Of a stretch of DNA of 64,000 nucleotides, positions 47,356 through 59,247 are shown in pieces. The position numbers and the translations under genes were made by a program. The notes under the pieces were generated by a model. That model made no database searches, was not told the origin of the DNA, and saw nothing but the letters and a program-made list of their open reading frames with translations. The DNA is from Saxidomus purpurata (lineage: Eukaryota; Mollusca; Bivalvia; Venerida; Veneridae): positions 29,331,144-29,395,143 of the forward strand of contig JAFMSR010000015.1 in NCBI GenBank assembly GCA_022818135.1, in the 5' to 3' direction. How positions within the stretch are numbered: the stretch's first letter is position 1; each line of letters starts with the position of its first letter.

Positions 47356-47486
47356 GTATGTACAGTGTAACATCAGACTTGTATGTTGTCTTCATCTTCC
47401 TTAAAAAAATCTTCTAATTCAAACCTAAATTCACAGGAAATTATTTCCAGTGTTCATTGACCAAAGTCGACTGTTCTGTTTTGAGC

Positions 47487-47968
47487 TTACCTGAGCACAA
47501 AGTGCTCAAGAAGAGTAATTAGCTCACCTGGCTACGCCAGGGTGAGCTTTTCTGATCGATGATTGTCCGTCGTCCGTCAACATTTTGATTCAAATGACAT
47601 CTTCTCTGAAACCTCTAGGCCAATGTTGATAAAACTATGCAGGAATGTTTCTTGCATGAATCTCTACCAAAATTGTTCAAAGAATTCTTTTCTATGCAGA
47701 ACTCTGGTTGCTATGGCAACAAATAGGAAAAACTTCTCCTCTCAAACCACAAGGCCTAGAGCTTAGATATTTGGCATGTAGCATTGTCTAGTGGACCTCT
47801 ACCTAGATTGTTCAAATTATGACCCCCGGGTTTAAATTGACCCCGCGCGGGTGGGCCCTTAGTTTTTGCATAGACATATATAGGAAAAACTTTAAAAATC
47901 TTCTTCTCTGAAACCACACGGCCTAGAGCTAAGATATTTGGCATGTAGCATTGTCTAGTGGACCTCAA
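47487..47968 (+). mobile_element. HINE-like element, 'AGCTCACCTGG' family, 3'-truncated
   Basis: A solitary head (GAGCTTACCTGAGCACAAAG) at 47487 is followed at 47521 by a complete head AGCTCACCTGGCTACGCCAG and two units like those of 16938-18101. It breaks off at about 47968 without hairpin or CTCTTGTT. Confidence 0.65.
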
Positions 47969-47969
47969 A

Positions 47970-50460
47970 TTTGGAATAATATATACGATAAAAGTACGGT
48001 ATAAAAGTCGCCTTTACTCTGCGGTCGATACCACTGCTCCAAAACTTAATAAACTGTAATAACTCTGGCTAAAATCATTAACACCTGGGGTTGGCTGCTC
48101 CTGTATTTTCTGTCAGCGATCTTTGAGCTGACACGCTTTGGCATTTTTATTACATATTTATTCATTTAGCATGATCATCTTGTTTGATTTACTTTTCAAG
48201 TCAGTATTGGACTTTGGCAGCCAAGTTTCGTTTCGATTATATTTTCGTTTTGTTGAGTTGCCTAAGACTTTGTGTTTTTACCGTTATGTTTGTTTGATTG
48301 TGTATATTTCCCTGGTTTGCTAACCCTGCTTCATTTTCTTATTTTGCAGTCGTCCAATTAGGCTTTTTTGTTTTCATATGTGCTTTTAGATTTAAATACC
48401 TCAATCTGCTTAGCCTCAGTGAACCTGCTGTGGAGAGGTTGGTGCTAATCAGCTCACCTTGAATCTTTTAGTACACGTTTAGGCCTAGGTCAAGATTAGC
48501 TCCAACAGCCCAGTGTTTACACTATATACGTGTAAAATACAAAAATATAAAAGACAAAAACACAGTCCATGAGTTAATAAGATCATTATCTGCCAACAGG
48601 TTTCGCTTTTTCTGCTTATCTAATGGTACAACGTCCACTTCGTAAAGGGGAAATCGCGGGTTCAAACCACGTCATACCAAAGGCAGTGGCAGTAGAATAC
48701 TCAAACCAGAGAATGAAATAAGTATATTCCCAAATTATTAGTTACAGACATTTAGCTCCACAAGAACGTAATAGTTTATATTGTAAAGTTTGGCGAAATT
48801 ACATATAAATAGAAAACAACTATATGTCCATGCTAGGTGTGTACATTTACATATATTGTTCGCAAAACTAAATACGCATATCATTCTTTGGTTTGTGTAA
48901 AGTATTGTCATTGTCTACATAAAACATCAACACATCTGTTTCAATTATAACAAAAAACATGTTGCTTTATTTTGCTTTGTGATTTAAGTAACTTTATATG
49001 TAAGATATGTTGAATGCTGAGTTTTTTGTAATGCAATGTAACAGTTGATGTTTATTTGCTTTCAGTGGTATAAAAAGAATTTGCCAGTAATAATTAAACA
49101 TTACATAAAAATAATGTTTGGTACATAAAGATAAAAAGATACCACTGATGTTTTCCAGGGGTTATGGCCCTCTGATATATATATGTCCGTGGAATTACGC
49201 CTTTGATATATAGGTCCTAGTAGCCATTTTTGAGTACAATGCTATAGTTAGCCAGTCACTATTAGTCTACTTTCATTGTTTACATAAAAAAAAAATTATC
49301 TACTTTCTCTTTTTATCCATTTAGTATAGATTTAAACATTGCTCCACTTTAAAACATGAAGCGAATGATTCATTCAGGGTTTTTCATTATGTAACGGCCG
49401 TGAAATGGTTTGCAAGCTACTTGCAGGTGTGGGTGCACTGTTTTTACATAAACTATACATAAACAAAGAGAAAATACTTTTTACCAAATTTATTTAATGA
49501 ACTACAACATGTCCAATATATATATTGATATTAATCTTTATATATCTACAATCTAACACATATACACCAGTAAAGATAAGTTGCTAGTAAACAAAACAAA
49601 ACCATTAATCCCTTTAGGCAGAACAATACAAATCGATCATCATAAAGCTATCACTATACATCGAACAAAATATAGCAGATTATTTATATATTGGGGATAT
49701 TTGTTTGTTTTTAGTACTAGACCCCTAATGAGCACCAATTCAAATCATTAAAGGCTTAATATTTTCTTAATCTGTATCCTTTCCAGGATTAAAAAAACAA
49801 ATTTTAAATAAAATTTACCGTGAAAAAACTAAGTTACAGGAATTTGAATAACCCTACCCCAATTTTTGAATTATAAAATGACATCACACGAGAGATAAGA
49901 AAATACATGTATTTCATTTATTATTCAATAATTTGGTACAGCTTTGGTATCAGAGTAACAAGAACTATATTTTCTTTCAGAAATTATACACCATTAAATA
50001 TATTATCAACATGTTTTATAAAACTTTTATGAAATAATTAGATAGTACTACAATTTTCATGTACTTTTTTGACCATATTCAATTTTGAACATCAAAGTTT
50101 TTTTTTCAAATCAACGTTTTCTAGAAATTGTGCATGACTTGTTGTATATTTGTAAATATCAATAACATTTTGGGAACAGCATGCCAAAAATTCACAATAA
50201 AGACGTGTCTGCAAGTAATAAAATCTCCAAATAAGCTAGCACTTATGTAAAAAAAACATTAAATATCTTTTTAGTCTAAAAACAATATAAACATATGCAG
50301 AAAAGTGCAAAATAATGAAAACAAAGGAGAACAAGAAGACGCGACAATGCCGCCAAAGCAGGTTTACACGGCGCCTGTAGAAATTGTAGAATTAAAAGAA
50401 TTCACCTTGACTCCCCCCTCTGCAGAGATTTTTTTTTTGCTTGAACAATTCAAAAATTGA
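47970..50460. other. AT-rich DNA, no gene seen
   Basis: A possible tRNA-like B box (GCGGGTTCAAACC, about 48656) suggests a decayed SINE. Otherwise no exon or repeat family could be supported. Confidence 0.4.
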
Positions 50461-50469
50461 AAAAAATAT

Positions 50470-51570
50470 TTTTTTTCTTAAATTTTAAAGTAACAATGAC
50501 CTTGACCTTGACCCTAATGACCTTGACCCCCAAAAAGTTTTTTGCTTAAAACAATCTGAAAATTTAAAAAAAGATCTATTTTTAGTAACAGTGACCTTGA
50601 CCTTGAACCTAGTGACCTTGACCCCCAAAAAGTTTTTTGCTTAAAACAATCTGAAAATTTAAAAAAAGATCTATTTTTAGTAACAGTGACCTTGACCTTT
50701 ACCAAAGTGACCTTGACCCCAATTTTTTTTATTTGTGCTTAGAACAATCTGAAAGCAAACTAAAAATCTATTTTTAGTATTAGTGACCTTGACCTTGACC
50801 CAAGTGACCTTGACCTAGTGACCAAAAGCTTCCTCTCCACGCAAGCTCCATACACACCAAGCTTCATTACAATTGGTCGATCCTAACTCAAGTTATTGAG
50901 CGGAATCAATTATTCTATTTTTAGAAACAGTGCCCTTGACCTTGATCCTAGTGACCATAAATGCAACCCCAAGCTTTCTCTTCACACAAGCTACCAACAC
51001 GACGAGTTTCATTGCAATAAGCCACTCCTAACTTGAGTTATTGAGTGGAAACCACTCTTCTATTTTTAGTAACATTAACCTTGACCTTGATCTTAGTGAC
51101 CCCAAATGCAATTCCAAGCTTTGTCTCTATGCAAGCTACATACAGACCAAGTTTCATTGTAATTGGTCACTCCTATCTTGAATTATTGAGCGGAAACCGT
51201 TTTTCTATTTTTAGTGACAGTGGCCTTGACTTTGACCCTAGTGACCCAAAATTCAATCCCAAGCTGCGTCGCCACACACGCTGCCTATACACCAAGTTTC
51301 ATTGCAATCGGTCACTCCTAACTTAAGTTACTGAGCGGAAACCGTTTTTCTATTTTTCGTAACAGCGACCTTGACCTTGACCCTAGTGACCCAAAATGCA
51401 ATCCCAAGCTGCGTCTCCATGCAAGGTACCAACATATCAAGTTTCATTGCAATTGGTCACTCCTTACTCAAGTTATTGAACTGAAACCAATGTTTGACGC
51501 CCGCCCGCCCTCCCGACATACGACATCGCCATTCTAATAAGTAGGTTTTTTTTTCAAAAAACCTGCTTAA
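50470..51570 (-). mobile_element. HINE-like element, inverted copy of the 12311 family
   Basis: Inverted ~150-bp units with AACAGTGACCTTGACCTTG, TTTCATTGCAATTGGTCAC and GAGCGGAAACC. Units at the 50.5-50.7 kb end are nearly identical to each other (TTTTTGCTTAAAACAATC repeated). The head is the hairpin AGTAGGTTTTTT...AAAAAACCTGCTT at 51540-51570. Confidence 0.7.
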
Positions 51571-51594
51571 AAAGTTTTTTTAAAAATTGGTTAT

Positions 51595-51792
51595 GTTTTG
51601 CATAAAATGAAAAGAAAATTTTTTTGTTTTACGTGGATATGGTATAATCTCAACTCAAATTGATACAATTTTACATTTTAACTCGCGCTTCGCGCTCGTG
51701 AAAATATTGCAGTTGTATCACTTTTCGGTGAGATAGATATATTCCATATTCACTTAAAACAAACAAATTTTCTTTTTATTTTATGCAAAATA
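51595..51792. mobile_element. Hairpin MITE (about 200 bp)
   Basis: GCATAAAATGAAAAGAAAATT pairs imperfectly with AATTTTCTTTTTATTTTATGC, and TGATACAA with TTGTATCA. The centre is CTCGCGCTTCGCGCTCG. Confidence 0.6.
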
Positions 51793-51932
51793 TTAAAACA
51801 AAAGCAAAGTTATGTATATGCACTACTTAAAAAAGTACTTCCGGCAGAGCTATATCACCCACACTGTGACGCTGATATGAAATCTATATCATCACTCTAT
51901 ATTTAACTGATTTAACACAGTATTTCATTAGT

Positions 51933-52128
51933 AAGTATAAAATAGATACGGAATATTACAACAGTCGGTTGATCTGCGGCGTCGTATCTTTTGAGTTGGC
52001 TGTGTAGTTCCGGATCACACGAGAGGCGAAGCCTCGAGTGTGATCCTGATCTATGCAGCTAACGAGAAAGATACACACGCAGCTCAACCGACTGTTATAA
52101 TATACCTTTTATTATATATCTTTTACCG
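51933..52128. mobile_element. Hairpin MITE (about 195 bp)
   Basis: ATATTACAACAGTCGGTTGA pairs with TCAACCGACTGTTATAATAT, and GGATCACACGAG with CTCGAGTGTGATCC. The centre is GAGGCGAAGCCTCGAG. Confidence 0.65.
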
Positions 52129-52219
52129 AATATCATGTTAAATTTTATATAAACGTTAATTTGTATAAACTAAAATATTATCATAATACAATCATTAATA
52201 ACAAGAAGTTATCTCTCAG

Positions 52220-52310
52220 CAGCACAGTCTGTGTCCGACCTGACTTCAGTTTAGCTAACATGCAATTTCTGAAGCCATCGTATGATATCGACCAGAATGA
52301 TACACTTGTA
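52220..52310 (+). CDS. Weak exon candidate
   Basis: Between CTCTCAG and GTAAAA the plus frame reads STVCVRPDFSLANMQFLK then PSYDIDQNDTL. Composition is protein-like. However, its entry phase does not fit the exon at 47272-47355, and no other partner was found. Confidence 0.2.
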
Positions 52311-52379
52311 AAATGTACAAAAATCACGAACTTCGACATGTATTTTGCATCATTTTGTCATGTACTACTGTCTTGATCA

Positions 52380-53900
52380 TGTGCCGAGTTGCAAACAAAT
52401 TGAACATTCTAAGAATGCATGATAATAGTTTACACTTACCATAAATTTCCGTTATACAAGTAAAATAAAACATTCATAAACATACTACACTCCGTGGGAA
52501 TCGAACCAGCCGAGTAACAGAAATCCCACCTGACCTTCTACGCTAACCGCTGTTCTTTTTTTCAAATCTCGAGACGAGATTTTATTAAAGAGACATCATG
52601 CGCATTTTTTTTTCAAGTAAACAATCAGCTGAAATAGGTGTGTATAAAAAGGGTAGAGGAAATAAAAGCTTTTAACCCAATACACACAAACTCTTCCTAC
52701 TAACAGGAGTAAAATACTAACTTTCCAAATATTACTTTTCCTATTTTGCCTGGGATAGTCTTTTGAGAAATAAAAACTGCTTCCCTTCCACTGCCGAAAT
52801 CTCTACCAAAAAACAACAACAATACAAGGGAGATCACTGCGAAGAAAGGAACTATTATTTTATTAGTCCGATTTTTTATTTCTAAACCACCAACTTCAAA
52901 TAATAATGCGACGTTATCATTAATTTAACACATTTAAATGAACAGCAACCAAAAATTGCTTGTATAAAACTGTCACCATAAAAACACTTTGTGCAGTAAG
53001 ATGCGCACAATGTCACTTTAAAATATAACATTGTCGTAGATGGTTGTTTCCCCAGTTTTCAATAATAACAGTGTCTAAAATATGTAAACATAACATGACG
53101 TCACTATCAATCATAATAATAATTTAAGGTTTCAATAAATGAAGTAATTTGTTAAAAGTGAATAATCAACCAGTACTAGCGATATAATATTATCTTTTGA
53201 AAAATAAATATTTTTCGGTCTGCATTAACTGTGTTTCGGTCTTTTTCGGTGTCTCATTCGTTTTTCTTGTGTTTTTTGGTTGGTTGTTTTCGGTCTTTCT
53301 ATGCACTTGATAATACCGAATTAGAAAGGACAATAAAATACTCTTGCGTTTTAGTCTTTCTTGAATAGGTTGAAAAAATGGGTTAATAATTTGAATACGT
53401 AAACAATTAATATACATGTATATAAGCATAATATGTTGTTACCTCGAAATTAATGTTAATTATAAGTGTAGAGTATTTATACTTTCTCGGCCAGTAAATA
53501 ACGGTCAAGAACTCGAGTACCATATTCATAAGAAAAACAAGGATTAAGTTTGTTTCCTGATACACATTTAATTAATTTGGGGACAAATTTGACAAGCGGC
53601 CGGTTGGATCAGTCGGGAGAGCGTTAGCTTTAAGAACTTTGAAAGGAAAGCTACACTGTACATGGGTTCGAATCCTGGTCAAGGTTTAAAGAAAACTAAA
53701 ACTGATTTTAAAAAAAAACTTGCCATCTCTATATGATAAACAAGATATTTCTGAACAATACAAGATACTGCGTTTCTAAATGTATGGCACTACTTCTGTA
53801 TAATAATCTTTCAAACTGATTTATTTTCAAAGCAAACAATGTGCACATAAGAGCAGCTTAGACTACATGTGTTATGCTCTTTCCTTTGCTGTTGCAATGT
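52380..53900. other. Mostly featureless DNA with two tRNA-like SINE fragments
   Basis: 52487-52556 (minus) and 53597-53690 (plus) show tRNA-like heads. The second has GGCCGGTTGGATCAGTCGG and GGGTTCGAATCCTGG. Neither folds into a clean tRNA. The second is about 220 bp beyond the receptor's stop codon. Confidence 0.45.
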
Positions 53901-53912
53901 GTTAGGTTGGGA

Positions 53913-54639
53913 CTATGAACCGACAAATGCAGAGTAAGCAAATAGCAATGTAATCAAAACTGTGTAAATAAAAGACAGCCAGAAGAATATAAAATCCGTT
54001 ATATGAACCACATTCCACCAAGTCAAGCGATTCTGGATGTTTCCCATCTTATTGCAGCCACAACAGTTGGCTAGTTTGACTATGGCAGCATAACATCCGG
54101 TAACTGGCTGTTCTGATTCTTTCCGGGCCGATAACCTTAACTGAGCCAAACATGCGACAACAATAAACGTGCTCAGACTTGTCATCAAAGTGAGATAAAT
54201 AGCCATGAGAGAAACAGTGTTTGAGTTGCTTGGTAGTCGGTCAGATACGATGGTAAGAAAAACGGCCAGAGCGAGGAAGACTGTCACGGAAAAACTTGCT
54301 CTTTCTCCGGACTCAGCAGGAAGTAAGAACGTAAAGGTATTTAAAATCGATAATATAAAACACAGGGGTGATAATGTTGATTAAAAAGAAAGTCGACTTT
54401 CTTTTTAAGGTCAAAGAAAAAGTGTAAGATGGCCTGTGATAATCTTCGTCTCTATTTGAATTTGTAGATACAAGATCCCAAGCACCGTTTTCTAGGTAAT
54501 TCACCAAACCGATTGTTCTAGTATAGTTAATAAAATGCACATCATCCTTTATGTAACTCAATAATGTGAATTCCAAATCACATGTCTGTGTGTCAAATGG
54601 GAAGTATTTGATATGTACTGAGCATGCCGTCTGCAAAAC
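53913..54639 (-). pseudogene. Nicotinic-type Cys-loop receptor, exon 4 with frameshift in M1
   Basis: Acceptor TTTTCAG then VLQTACSVHIKYFPFDTQTC: the 13-residue Cys-loop with FPFD. Then NYT sequon, YHRPSYTFSLTLKRK, and M1 INIITPV. Here one extra base (around 54350-54357) moves the frame. The next frame gives ILNTFTFLLPAESGER, M2 SVTVFLALAVFLTIVS, M3, a short loop of about 45 residues, M4 WNVVHITDFIFFWLSFIY and stop. Exon length is 727 nt, one more than a multiple of three, fitting a single-base insertion. GER before M2 suggests cation selectivity. No vicinal Cys pair in loop C, so a non-alpha subunit. Confidence 0.85.
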
Positions 54640-55059
54640 CTGAAAAGATGTGCGTACATATCTGACGATTTATGTTGTTATCATACTCATATGTCATATT
54701 TTTGTGTACGGAGGCGGGAGGCGTCTATTTCACATTCTAATATGACTCACAATTATGCCTCAATATTAAAAGAGAAGAAAAATAGGTTTTATTATGCCAT
54801 AAACAACGTTTTGACGCGCGGGCCGATTTGACGTCAAAATGACGTTATTTTCTACGCACGCATGACATAAAATAAATATCTGCGGAGAAACTAACTCTTT
54901 ACATTTATTCATATATATTTTGTAATATCTGATCATGTTAGAATCGAAATAATATCAACTACACATTTTACTGGTCTTGTGATCTTCTGTATATTAGTAC
55001 ATTTCAAAGTCTCTGACTTCACGCATTACATGATATACGTTATATTAGTTTCTTAATAA

Positions 55060-55460
55060 TTTGAGCACGAGGTTCAGATCGAAATATCCGTCACTGAGGG
55101 TAACTGTTTTGCAGAGTTCCCGCGAAACATTTACCCGAAGTGACGGATATATCGATCTGAACCAATTATCTCATGGAAGAAACTTGTTCTTGCATACCGT
55201 CTTGCACTTTGAAATAGATATTTAAAAACAAACTTATCGAAATAATGCATTTTATTACAAACAAACGTTCTTTAGATGCTATATTTGGGAAAATGACGTC
55301 ACATTGTTTATAACGTTACGTCATAAGTAATTCACGTAAGTCGTCTTACACGGGGGGAGGGGGGGGGACGTGTACGATTAATAATTTCTGTCATGAGCAC
55401 GAGGTTCAGATCGAAATATCCGTCACCGAAGGTAACTGTTTTGGCGGGAACGAGGCTCTG
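55060..55460. mobile_element. TGACGTAACG/palindromic element, inverted, truncated by an insertion
   Basis: Has GATCGAAATATCCGTCAC at 55078 and 55407, AACGTTACGTCATAAGTAAT at 55310, and the complement of TTCTTGCATACCGTC. The last arm stops at CGGGAACGAGGCTCTG (55460), exactly where the large inverted repeat starts. The intact relative at 36905-36925 continues past this point (in inverted orientation). Confidence 0.7.
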
Positions 55461-57588
55461 TTTGCTTATATGCCATACATATTTTATTATATGCAGTAGA
55501 TATTTAATTATATGTGGTAGATAGTTTATTATGTGTGGTACAAATAACTTTATATGCTGTACTTTCTTTGTTAAATGTAATACAACTCTTCTTATGTGTG
55601 GTGGTACTGTCTTTATATGCAGTGCATTTGAATTTGTGTGCGGTACAAACACCAATATATGCAGTAGATTTGTTATTGTGTGTAGTAGATAAAACGTTAT
55701 ACGTTGTGCTTTTTACATTGTATGATGTGCAAACATAAATATATGTGGTAGTCACTGTGTCCATTATGTGTGGTGCTTTTTTCCTTATATGCAGTGCAAA
55801 TCACATTATATATCGTACTTTCGTTAATTTACACTGTAGATCTTACATTATATGCTGTACGTGCGATTTCCTTATATGCTGTGCTTCCAGCATTATATGC
55901 GGTAGTTATTTCTTTATATGCGGTAGTTTCGTCATTATATGCGGTAGTTTCGTCATTATTTGAGGTAGTTATTTCGTTATATGCGGTAGTTTCGTCTTTA
56001 TATGCGGTAGTTTCGTCATTATATACGGTAGTTACATCGTTATGATGAGATGGTTAGGATATTTTCGAACGATACCGTACATTGCCGGATTATTACGAAT
56101 CCGGATGTTTAACACGAATAATGATTGTGCACCAGGTTTTGAATGCAAGAATCAGACAAACGTTATTTCATACCGTTTGAAACTTTAATTAAAGAAGTCA
56201 GGAATATGATTTTACACTTGTCAGACTGAAATAACATTTTTCTGAACTTGTTTAATACAAGCTTACATAAAATGACAACTTATGACAGATCCTATATGTA
56301 TTGGGTAAAAGTAAACTAAGGGCTGTTTCAGGAAAAAATGTCGGAGGGTGGGGGAGGGGGCGGAGGAGGAGCAACTAGCTATTTTAAGTGTGTGTGTGGG
56401 AGGGGGTGAGGGGGAACTTTTAATTAAAATTTTCTTGGAGGTGGCCAAAAGATGTATTTAAATTTACGGGTTGTCGTTGTTTGGGAAAAAAACGTTATAA
56501 ATTCAATGTTTTCTAATTTTCAAAGGGTTGTATTTGTTGGAACCTTTTAATAGAGTAATTGGTTCATTTCAATGAAACACATTTCAATGTCAAATTTAGC
56601 TATACATGGAACACATAACTGTGTGTAGTATAAACAAACATGAATAAATTTGTTAATTCAAATGGGGGTAAAATTAGAAATTTGTTTAAACTGTCTCGGT
56701 GCACAATGATTACTCGTGTGAAACATCCGGATTCGTAATAATCCGGCAATTTACGGTATCGTTCGGAAATATCCTAACCATCTCATCATAACAGCGTAAC
56801 TACCGCATATAAAGACGAAACTACCGCATATAAAGACGAAACTACCGCATATAATGACGAATCTACCGCATATAAAGACGAAACTAGAGCATATAAAAAC
56901 GAAACTACCGCATATAAAGAAATAACTACCGCATATAATGACGAAAATACCGCATATAAAGAAATAACTACCGTAAATAATGACGAAAGTACCGCATAAA
57001 ATGACGAAACTACCGCATATAAAGACGAAACTACCGCATATAACGAAATAACTACCTCAAATAATGACGAAACTACCGCATATAATGACGAAACTACCGC
57101 ATATAAAGAAATTACTACCGCATATAATGCTGGAAGCACAGCATATAAGGAAATCGCACGTACAGCATATAATGTGAAATCGACAGTGTATATTAACGAA
57201 AGTACGATCTATAATGCGATTTGCAGTGTATATAAGGAAAAAAGCACCACACATAATGGACACAGTGACTACCACATATATTTATGTTTGCACATCATAT
57301 AATGTAAAAAGCACCACGTATAACGTTTTATCTACTACACACAATAACAAATCTACTGCATATATTGGTGTTTGTACCGCACACAAATTCAAATGCACTG
57401 CATATAAAGACAGTACCACCACATATAAGAAGAGTTGTACTACATATAACAAAGAAAGTACAGCATATAAAGTAACTTGTACCACACATAATAAACTATC
57501 TACCACATATAATTAAATATCTACTGCATATGATAAAAGATCTACTGCATATAATGAAATATGTACATGTACCGCATATAAGCAAACA
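55459..57588. mobile_element. 2.1-kb foldback element with ~21-bp tandem repeat arms
   Basis: Terminal TGTTTGCTTATATGC at 55459 is inverted as GCATATAAGCAAACA ending 57588. Arms (about 55459-56137 and 56698-57588) are built of about 21-bp units (TATATGCGGTAGTTTCG and complement) and unit variants in matching order. They end in a shared unique segment (GAATCCGGATGTTT / AAACATCCGGATTC, GTGCAC). The ~560-bp loop has a G-rich run (56340-56412). Seven-codon-period open frames across the arms are artefacts. Confidence 0.85.
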
Positions 57589-57724
57589 AGTCATGATAAG
57601 ACGGTCATGGCGTTCCATAATAATGCCTAGTCTAATATACATGCAACTCAAATCTAAGGCATAAACCTGCTCATAATGCCGCTTAGTATTTGTTAGTCTA
57701 ATTTCTTTATGAAGAATAACCCAC

Positions 57725-57853
57725 CACAAAAGGGTTCCAGAGCACGAGACCGTCGCTAAAGACAACTGTTTTCAACTTATTTGAGTCAAGACCTTCGAAA
57801 GTGTCATAGGTGTTTCTGGGGATCAAATCGGGTTTCCATATCTCGTCTTGAGG
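57725..57853 (-). CDS. Nicotinic-type Cys-loop receptor, exon 3
   Basis: Acceptor TTTGTAG, then PQDEIWKPDLIPRNTYD, TFEGLDSNKLKTVVFSDG and LVLWNPFV. IWKPDL is the loop A region of the ligand-binding domain. The donor is either GTGGGT (57724, used here) or GTGGTG three bases earlier. Both keep phase 0 into the Cys-loop exon. Confidence 0.85.
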
Positions 57854-59122
57854 CTACAAACAGTAAAATCGTCATTTATTGTTTACTCGCATTACGTCTT
57901 CTGTGTTGACGTCTAATCAATAAATCATTAAATTTCTACTGAATTGTTACGCTAAGTGAAATAAACGATACGATGGTCACTAAAAGTTTTACTATTTATC
58001 AAAATCATTATCTATTTTAAAAAAATATATATATTACATGTATATGTATGACAACTGCTCAGTAAAATATATAGATGTACATATATAGATGTAAATTTGT
58101 AAGTAGAAGTAAAGAAATTATTCATTATGATACAATCGTTAGTGTTTGAAATTTTTGTTTTACTTTTATAAAATTTAGCAATTTATTTCTACAAATCGAC
58201 AACAGTCTATAAATCGCCGACAGTTGGTCATGTTTATGTCTTCTTGACGCCAGTTTGTTTGGTCACTCGAAGTTCATTTGTGACATAGAACTAGACGTTG
58301 AGCTTCCATTAAAAGGGTAATAATTACCTAACTACTATAACTACAAATACCAATTTGATTGATATTGTCTGACAGATCCAGGCCCTGACAGACGTTTTAT
58401 TTTCAAAAATGTATTGAGACTAATAATTCCATAGAATAAGATTATCAGATCAAGTTCAAATTAATAATAATTAGAAAGTTGGACAATGAAAACCACCTAG
58501 CACAATTTAAGATCACAGAATGAATAGGTATAGATAGCCAGGAGGGAGGTTGGGGCGGACAGGGAGAATAAAATTTAAACGATACAAATTACAAATCAAA
58601 ATCCAAATGTTCCGCGTACGTCTTTTCTCTGTGTGGGCGGTTTCTTGAATGTGCTAAAAAAACACGCAAACCCTTTGCGGCGTTCACGCTTAACTAAAAG
58701 TTAATCGAGCCTTACGATTGGTCGAGATCTGAGATACTGCGCGCTTGCGAGCAAAGGTATGATGCAGAACTGACCACGGTCACGTGTGAAAATAAGCTGG
58801 GCAGGGATTTGAATAGCATCATCTGCATCTGACATATAAATGTCAAAACACCATGAAGTAAGTAGGTGGCTATCTTTTCCTACACATGTTTAATGTATAA
58901 CAGGTTTCAAGTACACTGCTAAACGAATTTATATACAATATAAATTATGATTATAGGTTTTGCACAAAGATTGTGTGCAATTTGTATGCAATAGACTAAG
59001 TAATGCTGCCTATGAATTGTCTATAAAAAACTTTCTTCAGTCGTTTTCATCAATTTTTGTTTTAGTGTTAAATCAAATATTTTAAATCGAGACAACCAAG
59101 TTCAAGAAACCGATATACTTAC
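57854..59122 (-). other. Receptor intron 2, no feature supported
   Basis: AT-rich. No repeat family identified. Confidence 0.5.
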
Positions 59123-59247
59123 AATGTATACATATGAGATGCCGTTGTAGTCAGATGACTCCCATTTCAAATCGGGGTCATACCAAACCACAGATAGGAA
59201 TCCAGACGTCTTCAAAGTTTCCTTTTGTTCGTCAAACTCCAATACAG
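59123..59247 (-). CDS. Nicotinic-type Cys-loop receptor, exon 2
   Basis: AACAACAG acceptor, GTAAGT donor. It encodes VLEFDEQKETLKTSGFLS, then VVWYDPDLKWESSDYNGIS. WYDPDLKW corresponds to the loop D/beta2 'W.D.RL.W' signature of nicotinic subunits. The first two bases complete a Ser codon with the last base of exon 1. Confidence 0.85.

Larger units (their letters stand above)
54640..57724 (-). other. Receptor intron 3 (3.1 kb), filled by nested inverted repeats
   Basis: Contains an inverted copy of the 36605 element (55060-55460), into which the large inverted repeat 55459-57588 is inserted. Confidence 0.8.

Noticed and set aside
55504..57765. Frames with VVSSLYA or SLYAVVI repeats
   Set aside because: 21-bp tandem DNA units read as seven-residue periods inside a foldback element. 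Present on both strands.
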